The translations under genes were made by a program, and so were the position numbers. From Neonectria sp. B-13 (Eukaryota > Ascomycota > Sordariomycetes > Hypocreales > Nectriaceae): DNA of 64,000 bases. Where the stretch lies: positions 1 to 64,000 of the forward strand of contig NOKP01000035.1 in assembly GCA_002682825.1 (NCBI GenBank), written 5' to 3'. Below the pieces are notes generated by a model. It ran no database searches. It worked only from the letters and a program-made list of their open reading frames with translations, and was not told where the DNA came from. Shown in pieces: positions 10,808 through 19,900 of the stretch; the stretch's first letter is position 1, and every line of letters starts with the position of its first letter.

Positions 10808-13237
10808 TCATACCAGAGTCAACTCAGTGTCTTCCAGCATGAGAGGATTTTGCGCTAGTATGTTAGGTGGCTCTACATCGTACATGTCATCTTCATCTTC
10901 TTTTCGCGGATATCCAACAATCTCAAGTTCATCCCCAGTCCCAGAGGCTACTTGCCCCTTTTCTATTTCATCGAAAGATGCAAGACCTTCAGCGATGCTC
11001 TTTCTGAGCTCCTTCTCATTGCTATGCTTGCCTTGCCGCCTCATGAGCTCTGGCATGTACTTTCTCCATCTCGAAATAGCATCTCGATGCCTCTCAAGGA
11101 TAGATCCGTCGACGAAGCCAACTCGTCGGTAGTCGCCGTTGTCAACTTTCTCAACCAGCAGCCCAAAGCGATGTTCCACGAAGCCGTCCTCGAGGATATG
11201 TGGAAGCCGGGTGAGGAACACGACAGCCAAGTCAGACTGACTATTCTGGGTGAAGTCGAAACCGCCTTCAATCCAATATCGCTGGCCTTGGAACTCCAAC
11301 TCAACAAGCTTGTCCGTCACAAGGGACTGATGGGGGCCCAGCCCGAAGACGTATTCGACACCCGGCCGCTCCGATGGCTGTGGCTGTATGGATACAACTG
11401 GAAGCAGAGGGGCCTTTATACAGAGACTTCCCTGTTCAAGTCGGCCGTACATGTCCTTGTCCTTTAGCTCAACCGTGTGACTGACGTATTGAGTCAGAGC
11501 CTCGAAGTCGGCCATACGTGACTTCCAAGGCGCCCGCATGACGTTCCAGTTGTAGATGGGGAACTGTACTGGACCCTGGACTGATGCCCATGACCATGAT
11601 GGGGCGACATAGTCCACTGGCTTTCCAAAGGTCTGGTCTGGTGCTTTACGGCACCAAATGAGTCCCTCAAGCAAGCCTGTTTTCCATATGCCAGCCATGT
11701 ACCCGCCTCCACCAGTACTCTCTGCGATTGTGCTTGCTAGACCTGAAAGAGCCGGTAACCTGTCTGTGGAGGACGTGATGCTGCGGGACGAATAGTTCTC
11801 CAACGTTTGATACCAGTCCACCCACTTGATATCTTCGCTTTCCGAACCTGGGTCACGATTCACTCTGTGGAAGACGGATTCATCGATGTTACCCGAACGC
11901 GACAAAGACTTCAAGTAGTCGTTCTTCTGAGAGATGACATCCCCATCTTCGCTGGCTCTGATACACCCACACTCCCAAAACATCTGGCGCGAGCCGTACT
12001 GCAAGGAGCGTCTGGGCAGGTATCTTTCCTGCAAACACCAGGCTCGGCCGCTCAGTGGTTCAGCTGCCAGCAGATCTGGCGCGGTTCTTTCGTCGAATGT
12101 CCAACGACGACTTTGGGGAGGAAGAAGCTGGAGATGGATATTGGACTGGAAATTGACTGCATCCTCAAGCTTTCGCGGACCGAGGAAGCCTGACGCATCA
12201 GATACGCCGGATGCAGCACCTAAGACGAGATATGCATCGTGGTAGACGTCTGCCATTTTTGCGGATTCGATCTGCCAGTCTTCCAAGTCTTTCTGAATGA
12301 TGCAGAGGCTGTCTATCCAGAGATATCTCAACCCTAGGCTTTTCACCACTGTGACAGCATCGCGGAACGTCTGAGGCATCTGTTCGACGTCGATTCCCTG
12401 CATCCGATCCAAAACATTGGACCTGGTAGTAGTGAATGGGGTGTCTGTAATGCCCCAACAATGGCTGAGAGCGACATAGCGACCGTCTGCGGGCTTTGTA
12501 TCCCGACAGACTCTCAGATATATCTTGTCATCGGAGGCAATGTCCAACACACGTGTGGGCATGGCTTCCCACGAGAGACTCCCAAATGTTTCGCCATGCG
12601 TTTTCACACATGTTTCGAGCCATTGGTTCGCAATTTTGAGGCTTCTTTGGCTCAAGGGGTCTGTAGCCACCACTTCTTGCAGGAGTCTCTCCTGAGTAGA
12701 ATGATGATCCGCTTTGGTCACTGCTCCCGATCCCAGTGCCTCTGATTTAGGAATAAAGTCTGGGTCAAAAGTGACACGGAAATCCGCCTCAAGCCCTCCG
12801 TGTGCTTCCCAAGAGCCGTTGTCGCCCACTGCTTGGCATTTGACACTTAAGAAAAAGACATCATGGATCTGTCGGCTGTCCAAAGCTCCTCGAGCCTGTT
12901 GATAGATATCCAGAGATACGGCTCCAACGCCAATAGGCCGGTATGCTTTGATGTCCATAATGTCGAACATGAGGTCCTCAGGTGGATCGCCAAAATCGCC
13001 GCTTTTGATCCCGTCGTCAACAACTATCTCGCGGCTCTCCCTCCACCCCTTTATTACCAGTTGACAGAGAGCGCACGAAGCAGCTGAGTCATGGACAGCA
13101 TCGAGATTTTCGTGCCAGGCAGAATCTTGTGACATACACCATTCCTCGCTTGAGCCGCTGGCCGATGCTCGCCGCGTGATGGCACCAAGGACATCCAGGC
13201 GCGTGCAGGGTCCGCAAAGCTTTGTTCCTACCTCCAT
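10808..13237 (-). CDS. HET-domain protein (heterokaryon incompatibility)
   Basis: Intronless, 809 aa. The HET domain begins with RYVALSHCWG (about residues 253-262) and continues with TFRDAV..., LRYLWIDSLCIIQKD (about 305-320), MADVYHDAYLVLGA and WCLQERYLPRR, the usual HET boxes. An N-terminal Cys-rich segment (CGPC, CALCQL) is typical of this family. HET proteins trigger regulated cell death when partners differ at allorecognition loci. The C-terminal 300 residues are variable, without a recognised repeat or STAND module. It lies next to two GTPase/coiled-coil genes, making this a candidate incompatibility island. The family is certain; the recognition partner is unknown. Confidence 0.95.
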   Translation of the reverse strand: MEVGTKLCGPCTRLDVLGAITRRASASGSSEEWCMSQDSAWHENLDAVHDSAASCALCQLVIKGWRESREIVVDDGIKSGDFGDPPEDLMFDIMDIKAYRPIGVGAVSLDIYQQARGALDSRQIHDVFFLSVKCQAVGDNGSWEAHGGLEADFRVTFDPDFIPKSEALGSGAVTKADHHSTQERLLQEVVATDPLSQRSLKIANQWLETCVKTHGETFGSLSWEAMPTRVLDIASDDKIYLRVCRDTKPADGRYVALSHCWGITDTPFTTTRSNVLDRMQGIDVEQMPQTFRDAVTVVKSLGLRYLWIDSLCIIQKDLEDWQIESAKMADVYHDAYLVLGAASGVSDASGFLGPRKLEDAVNFQSNIHLQLLPPQSRRWTFDERTAPDLLAAEPLSGRAWCLQERYLPRRSLQYGSRQMFWECGCIRASEDGDVISQKNDYLKSLSRSGNIDESVFHRVNRDPGSESEDIKWVDWYQTLENYSSRSITSSTDRLPALSGLASTIAESTGGGGYMAGIWKTGLLEGLIWCRKAPDQTFGKPVDYVAPSWSWASVQGPVQFPIYNWNVMRAPWKSRMADFEALTQYVSHTVELKDKDMYGRLEQGSLCIKAPLLPVVSIQPQPSERPGVEYVFGLGPHQSLVTDKLVELEFQGQRYWIEGGFDFTQNSQSDLAVVFLTRLPHILEDGFVEHRFGLLVEKVDNGDYRRVGFVDGSILERHRDAISRWRKYMPELMRRQGKHSNEKELRKSIAEGLASFDEIEKGQVASGTGDELEIVGYPRKEDEDDMYDVEPPNILAQNPLMLEDTELTLV

Positions 13238-13718
13238 AGTTGCCTCTGAAAACCCGGAGTCTGACTAAACTACCTTATAGTTTTGTGTGGTAGTTGTCAC
13301 AAGGTGATGATGAAGATGTTGTGTTCCGGGAAAATGAACCAGGTTACAGCGGGGCTTATGCAGACCCCGTGAGGCAAGCTGACGCATGTGGGTTAGTGGA
13401 ATAGAAGTTGCAGTTTTATCCCTCATCTTATACTACTCACGTGGGTAAACGAATACTAGGAGTGAACGTTATGGCTATATGGATATAGTATGCAATCAGG
13501 GAAAGCTTTAGTCAAGCTTATCGCTTCCTTCACCTCTGCCAGTAGTGTACTGATTATGTTGCACTAATTTCAGCCTTTTGTTATTTTGGAGATAATAATA
13601 ATAATAACTAGCACAAGCTGTAAAGTGCAGGCAGTCAGACTGGTGAAATTTTCAGACACTTAGTATTTTAAGTCTGATCGATCATTGAGCGTAGCGTGGG
13701 TACTCTTACCGTGACATC
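13238..13718. other. Intergenic, upstream of the HET gene
   Basis: AT-rich with a short ATA/AAT microsatellite around 13592-13607. It contains the HET promoter on the minus strand. No gene is seen. Confidence 0.4.
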
Positions 13719-14212
13719 ATGATCGCTGAGTTAGATCCTCACCTTTGTATCATGACGACCCCCAGAAATGGCGTTACGAACTCTAGGTCTTCTCCGGGAA
13801 TCAAGCCATCTACGCCATCCATGGCGGACTCATGGCTGGGAGAAGCAACTACCAGACTGCCACCTACCAGCCAGTGCATTCGCCCCGGTGAACTCTGGCA
13901 GATCAACTGGCTTGAGTCAACGGGCCCTATTGTTTCCATTACGAGCGATATCCCGAAGGGAAAAGTCACGACTCTCATTGGATTCTCAAAAGAACACTGG
14001 GAGAACCACCTGGCAGCCCCTGGCGCAATCGAAATGCCACTGATTTCTATCGTTGGAGAGAACTTTTCAAGATTGGTACACAGGTCGAGCCGTTTATGAC
14101 ATCTGAGCAGTGTACTGTTGTGGCAAATTTCAGAGGCAAGGAGAACCTGATTCCCATTGCCTTGAATGCCAGACGTCTTCGAGCCTCTGGTGGCTTTATA
14201 CTTGTCAGCTAG
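13719..14212 (+). pseudogene. Small uncharacterised gene with a frameshift
   Basis: The frame starting at the ATG at 13719 (or 13752) encodes GELWQINWLESTGPIVSI and then ends soon after a T4 run near 14065. From the same run the next frame continues without a stop for about 48 codons (FKIGTQVEPFMTSEQC, then ENLIPIALNARRLRASGG) to a TAG at 14210. The two halves read as one protein of about 160 aa if the run had one T fewer, so this is either a recent +1 insertion or a sequencing error. No domain is recognised. The family is unknown. Confidence 0.5.
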
Positions 14213-14309
14213 TATATAAACACCCAGTGTGACTCGAAGCCTGCTTTCGTTCTTTCCGTGAACCAGCTTGCTTTTAAACTAGTTACAGTAAAAGGTCATA
14301 TCTACCCTA

Positions 14310-15869
14310 TCACATAACAGCGCAGAGGAGCCCACCTGTCGCAACTAGAAACACACAGTGTTAGCATCCTTCATCACCAAGCAGAAAATGTCAGCTTACC
14401 TGCGATCAGCCCAGTTGTTGCACCCGCAGCAATCCCATTTACTGCACCATTCATGATACTATCCGTCTGCGTCTGGAACTTCTGATATGCTCTCCGAGTC
14501 TTGATAACTTTATCTCGAATCTCGCTGACTATCTTCTCCTGCTCTTCTTCGATGATCCTGTCCTTTTGAGACAGTCGAGGCTTTCGAACGGCCTTTCGGC
14601 CTCGAGCCCTACGCAATTCCGAAGGAGACGCCTCCATCTCTTTTGACTCCTCCTGCTGCTTTCTGTCCTTGCTGTTAGCATTATGAGTCCGGTCGGACTC
14701 TCGAGCAGCCCGTCGGTCTCGATCTTTGCGCAATTCGAACAGAGAACGCTCCATGTCTTGTAGCTCCTCCTCTTGCGCCGCAAGTTGCTCACGAAATTGC
14801 GTGTCCAGGCTGTTGATCTTCTCCTTCCAGAATCTCCGCTCGTCCATGTGCAGATCCTTCATGGTCATCTTCAACGCTTGTTTCTTGTCCTCAGCCTTTC
14901 TCAACTTCATTTCCACGTCAGCCCTGAGCTCCCGTAGCTGGGCAGCGTGCGAGGTATCCGACTTGGCCAGTGGCCCTTTCATCGCCTCCTCGAGTTCCCG
15001 TAACTGATGCTCATATCTTTTCCGTGCTTCATATAGCTCTCTAGCGACGACAATTCCTGCCAGGGTCTCGCCAATCGCTTTCCCCTCGTCGATGATTTCA
15101 CGTTGAAGACGGAGTACATCTGCCGTGTGTATGTCGGATTGGGCGATGAGATGGGCCACGATCTTCTTTGCCGACGCTGCCTCCATGGCAGCGTCCCTGC
15201 AACCACTTTCACTGTGGCGAAGCAGAGTCGCCCCTCGAGAAATTAGCAGGCCAAAAAACCTCTCATCTCCCGAGAGTCTAGCTTCTCGAGCCGTGAGAAG
15301 ACTTGTTTCCGCGTGGTCAGGCGACTCCGGCCACATGGTCGTGGCGACGGCGAGGTTGGCGTACGACGAAAAGCCACACATGGCCTGGATCATCTCGATG
15401 CTGCGAATGCTGGATCCTGCCATGCGGTTATTAGAGATGGGATGTAGTAGAATGATGCCGTGGATGCGGACTCCATTTGCATAGGAGGCACCGAGATGGC
15501 GGGCCAGTATCGACAAGGTCTCAGTGTCAGAGCGATCCGTATCGTTGAAGCCGGGTGTATCGACGAGGTAGACTCGCCTCCCCTCAAGCTCGAAGTCAAA
15601 GACGCCTATTGATTTGGTGCCTGTGCAGTGCAATCAGAGGGCTGCTACTCCGTGTTGTAAGGTCGAGACTGGGAAAAGACCTTACATGAGTGCAGGCTGT
15701 GGCCAACAATAACATCATTTCCTGTGCAACGACCAATAAAAGTACTCTTTCCAGCTCCGGTCATACCCATGACCAAAAAGATTCTGTCGCCTAGCCTGGG
15801 CTTGGTCACGCCGGTTAAAACCGAAAAGTTTTGAGCTTGATGTACCAACAGCTCCGTCGCAGCATCCAT
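14310..15869 (-). CDS. P-loop GTPase with coiled coil and glycine-zipper tail
   Basis: Predicted CDS complement(join(14310..14344,14400..15620,15686..15869)), 479 aa from the first in-frame ATG. The G1 loop is GMTGAGKST (residues 35-43), the switch region carries DTPGF (82-86), and the fungal G4-like ATTMWPES follows. This is the AIG1-like/50S-ribosome-binding-GTPase-type fold common in fungi. Residues from about 240 to 440 form a long Glu/Lys/Arg-rich coiled coil. After it comes GAVNGIAAGATTG, glycines every four residues (a glycine zipper). The last intron (14345-14399, branch GCTAAC, acceptor TTTCTAG) then adds a short hydrophobic end. Reading through that intron gives an alternative tail ending at 14374. 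The first intron is in the same codon as in the neighbouring paralog. Confidence 0.8.
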
Positions 15870-16819
15870 CTGGGCAACGATCCTTGTAACTCCGGAGTTG
15901 ATCAGCAAATGGTTAAAGATAGAAAGAAAGGATTGGGGGCTTCTATTTTGGCTTATGCACTCAGCAAAACCCGGCTCCAGTGCAGGTAGTCCTTTGGGAG
16001 TTGGTAGTTGCCTGCCAGGAAGTATGAACGCTTAGCTAAGTATCACCCAGTTTCGAATTATTCATTCCTGACAGGTCAGGCTAATAAGGGTAGGATGCAC
16101 TCAGTTCTCTAGCAAGTGGTATCGAAAGGCATGTTGGCTGCCTGAGGGCAAAGCCATCTGACCACACTTGCATTTCTCCAACATATTAGATTGTGGTAAG
16201 ACGCCTTACCGTAGTCTATAGTAGGAAATGATCTTCAAGCCAATTGCTTACCAAATCAACACAAGCTGGACCAACAAGGATGCTCGTTGCAGGCTGCAGC
16301 TGACAGCCTCGCTGGGCTTTCAAGGACCTTGACGTTGGTTAGCTTTTGGTCTTGATCTTTCGTAAAAGCTCTGATCCAGTTAGTCTGGGATGTACATGTG
16401 CGGACTAGTGCAATGTCGTGCTTTAGTGCCTTTTATTGTCTGTAGGAATACATATTGGCTGGTGCATTGGCTTGTAAATATTTTGCTTGGAGCCGAGGCA
16501 GATTTTGAACGTCACAGCACGAAGCCTGAATACGGCCAGCCTTCCGGATTAAGACAACTGCATTGCATAAGTGCGAAGTCCTCACAGCGAGCAAATCACC
16601 TTACTCCACGTCTTCGGTGGCGTCTGAGTGCATTTTACGCTTAGAGTAGGCAACAAAGTGCAAATGTGTTCCGTTCGCAGCGACCCAGATGACTTTGAGG
16701 GGCCGCAGAGCCTCTTTTTCTTCTGTTTCCCATTAAATACCTCTTTTATTGTCTAGGCACTGGTCTGGCAGTTAACGAAGTGACCTAATTTTATTAGCAG
16801 TCCAGTGGCTTCAATCAAA
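15870..16819. promoter_or_regulatory. Divergent promoter between two paralogous GTPase genes
   Basis: About 950 bp between head-to-head related genes. No coding signal is visible. It is moderately AT-rich with CAAT-like and TATA-like words but no site I can name. A shared promoter could drive both genes. Confidence 0.35.
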
Positions 16820-18474
16820 ATGTTTAAAAGAAGTGAGTTTCATACTTCCTAGTGTGAGATAATAATCACCGAGACTTGGTAGCATTATCCCATCGTAAGC
16901 GGGCACGGCCACAGCTTCCACTAGGGCTTCCGTCGGGGTTTTTGTTAGGACCTGCGTTGGAGCCTTTGTCAGAACCTCCGTCAGGGCCTCTCTATCGGCA
17001 TCTCTCAGAGCCATTACGAAAGCCTCCATCACCGCAATCAGGGACTTCCTCATCCGAATCAGAGAATTCAACACCCCCGCCAGGGCTTCCCTTTGCACCT
17101 CCATCACCACTGCCACCGTCCAACGTGCCTGGCGATGATGGCGACCCAGCAGAACAAATTCCTAGGTTGGTGGTCCTCCAATTCGAACGCCTTCGTGACC
17201 CCTAATCTATGATATCGAATGATAGGTCGACTGACGTGTTCATTGCTCTTATGGGTATTACGGGGTCGGGCAAGAGCTCCTTCATATCAGCATGTTCCGG
17301 CAAGCTCGTCAAAATTGGACATGATCTAAACGCATGTGAGTAGAAACCGTGTGTCACCTGAGAGATGGTTTGTATTTGAATATTCTGACGATCACCAGGC
17401 ACATCGGTCGTCGACCTCTATGAGTACAAAATGTCCCCCCATCGCACTGTGTGGCTGATTGATACACCTGGCTTTGATGACACGACAAAAAGCGACTCAG
17501 AGGTTCTCGAGGAAATCGCGAGGTGGCTTGTGCAAGCGTACAAGAGAAAGGATTTGCTTCACGGAATAATATACCTGCATCGCATTACCGACATTCGCAT
17601 GCAAGGTTCGGCGAGGACAAACTTGGTGACGTTCAGGCAGCTTTGCGGAAAGGATGCTCTTAAAAAAGTGATCCTTGCCACCACCATGTGGGATAAGCTT
17701 CCTGTCGGGGAAGGCGAGAAACGTGAAACAGAACTGAAAGAGAATCAGGACTTCTGGGGCTGGATGCTGCAAAAGGGTAGTTCCTGTCATCGCTACTACA
17801 ATACGGCTGACTCGGCGAGACAGATTGTTCATGCCTTGGCCAACCACGACGAGCCAATAGCCACAGATCTGCAAAAACAGATAGTCGATGAGCAACGTAG
17901 CCTGGATCAAACATCGGCAGGCCAGGAGCTCCAAAGCGAACTTCTCAAGGAGAGAGAGAGGTGGATGAAGAAGGTTGAGGAAGTTGAGAAGGAGATGAGA
18001 GAGGCCAGGCTACAGAAAGACCTGGAGACTGAACAGCTAATGCGCGAAGAGCGTGAGAGATACACTCAGATGATCCAGAAGGTAGAGTCCAACACAGACT
18101 CCCTCCGCAAATCGATGGAGAATCTTCTGGCATTGCGAGACAAGCGTGTTGCTGAAATGGAGGGGCAAATAAAGAAGCAGCAAGCGTCATACGAGGATGA
18201 GCGCAAGCGCTTTGAAGAAAGGCACCTACGATTCGAGCGAGAGAGAAAGTATCTGGAGAGGGAAAGGGAGAAAGAAAGGGAAAGAGTACGAGAGATGGAG
18301 GAGAAACGAGAAAATGAGATTCGGAGAGAGCAGGAAATTCTAGCTCGAAAAAAGCCAGACGATCAAGTCTTAACGACCTCCAAGCCATTGGACTGGCTGG
18401 TCTACCCACAGTATGTAGTTGCGTTCATCGGGCCTCGGTACGTTATTTCCAGCCCGTCCCGTTTCGAGAGGTAA
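16820..18474 (+). pseudogene. Second P-loop GTPase/coiled-coil gene, interrupted by one stop codon
   Basis: Predicted exons 16820..16832, 16883..17335, 17399..18474 stay in one frame except for a TAA at 17203-17205. Before the stop is a basic start (MFKR-) and a Pro/Ser-rich segment with degenerate PLxxP repeats ending IPRLVVLQFERLRDP. Directly after it an ATG at 17209 begins the GTPase: GITGSGKSS, then DTPGF, then ATTMWDKLP, followed by about 180 residues of very strong coiled coil. So either a 400-aa protein is made from 17209, or the full 513-codon gene has a nonsense mutation. The stop at 18472 overlaps a perfect donor (AG/GTAAGC), so the 3' end may be spliced further. It is a paralog of the gene at 14310-15869, with the same intron position. 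Confidence 0.75.
16900..17115 (+). repeat. Degenerate tandem repeat coding for Pro-rich PLxxP units
   Basis: An imperfect repeat of short GC-rich units of the type CTTCCGTCAGGGCCT / CCTTTGTCAGAACCT. On the plus strand it codes for repeating PLGLPSG, LGPALEPLSEPPSG, LSEPLRKPP. It forms the disordered N-terminal part of the interrupted GTPase gene. Confidence 0.55.
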
Positions 18475-18638
18475 GCATGTCCAGTGCAGAAAGAACACAA
18501 GAACCGCGTTGAACAAATGCTCATAAGACTGCAAAAGAAACACTTCGCACCCTGCGATAAAAAGGCGTTCAACCAACCTAGCGTTCGCTAGCCTAGGAGA
18601 GAAAGCACCCGACGGGCACACCTCTTGGATTGGGGGTT

Positions 18639-19270
18639 ATGAAGACGGGACCTGGCGTGAGTGCTGCAGCAAGCCATCATGACTCAATCAATTATAAACT
18701 GACGAGTATGACAGACCGGAGCCATAACCTGGCCCAGGCATATCCGCATCTCGGCGCAAAGATTGCCTCTCACAGGCTTAGCAAACTCGAAATCTGCGTT
18801 CTCGGGCCCAGACATTCGTATTACGCGCGGTGGCTTGACGGCACACGCGGCATCTGGGCTGAGGAAGACATCATTGCGGCCTTCAGGGCTATCGAAAGCG
18901 AAGGCGACGATTCCAGTGTCGTAGCCGTGGCACTCGGATACGATGGCTCCTATCTAATTTCTTATGGATGCCGCAGTCGCTTAGCAGGCCTCCGCGTCAA
19001 GTGGAATCTCAAGGGCTACTACCCTAAATTGCAGAAGTTTCTAGAGGAGAACGTACCCTTGGATATAGTCGTGAGTTATCCAGCCCCGAGCTTTCAATGC
19101 ATGGTCTCATTTTATAGCAGGCTGTTACGTTGAACTTCTTAACAGAGACTGATTTCGCCATGATTTATACTCCCGCCGGTAAACACAGTCGTAGGTGCCT
19201 CTGGGAGAGTTCTGACAAAGAAATTTCTGCATCAATCGATTCATGGTGGACGTCAACGTGTGACGATTAA
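18639..19270 (+). CDS. Uncharacterised fungal protein with repeated 'LGxxxSYxxxW' type motif
   Basis: Predicted CDS join(18639..19070,19121..19270), 193 aa. The intron has GTGAGT at the donor and TATAGCAG at the acceptor; splicing opens a 50-codon second exon ending FLTETDFAMIYTPAGKHS...WWTSTCDD. The protein has two similar blocks, ICVLGPRHSYYARWLDG and VAVALGYDGSYLISYG, which look like short beta-strand repeats. An upstream ATG-less open stretch means a further 5' exon, or fusion to the GTPase gene just upstream, is possible. No named domain is recognised. It is on the same strand as, and 165 bp behind, the second GTPase gene. Confidence 0.55.
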
Positions 19271-19900
19271 CTCCTGAAATTTTAGCTTTAAGTATTATAG
19301 TTGAAACAGTAAGCTTCTTAACCAGAGGGCTATTAATAAGTAATACAGTTTTCTCTTCATTTCTAAAGAGATAGCTGATTAACTACTGTATTGTTATTCA
19401 TGTTTGTTTTATTTCTGTTTAGCTCATAGTCTCTTTATCCTGCTTCTTATTGCGGGTGATGAGGTCATCGTGGGTGATGGGGCAGAATATGGCCATACAG
19501 CCAAAACTGTGCGTATGAACTTTCGTTCTTTAATACCGGAACATCGATCCTGTTTTTGGTGTGATACGGTGAGTCGTGAACAAATGTTCTTCGGTTCTTT
19601 ACACCAAAACATCCTACCGGGTGCTGTTCATCCAGACCATGTACAAAGAACATAGCTCAGAGAACAAAGCCAAAATATTTAGTCACCGTTGTTCTCCATT
19701 TCAATCCAAGACTCCGTTCGCTTGATCATCGTAACATTGCATTGTAATACATGGCTAATTTTCTATTTATCTTGGGCTCGTCCCGTATCCAGTCCCACCC
19801 AACTACAGTAAATCGTTTCCTACCATATTTTCCTACTCGCGTCTGAACTCACCCAACTATTCGACCACCACGCAATACAACACTCGGTACCAAAATCAAG
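19271..19900. other. Intergenic, AT-rich
   Basis: No gene is visible. Two short related segments containing GTTCTTTAxxACC and AACATCxxxCC occur around 19520-19550 and 19595-19620. The last 120 bp, rich in CCCAACTA and CACCA, is the leader of the next gene. Confidence 0.4.

Noticed and set aside
19404..19655. 83-codon frame downstream of the small unknown gene
   Set aside because: AT-rich, no ATG-context support, no homology.
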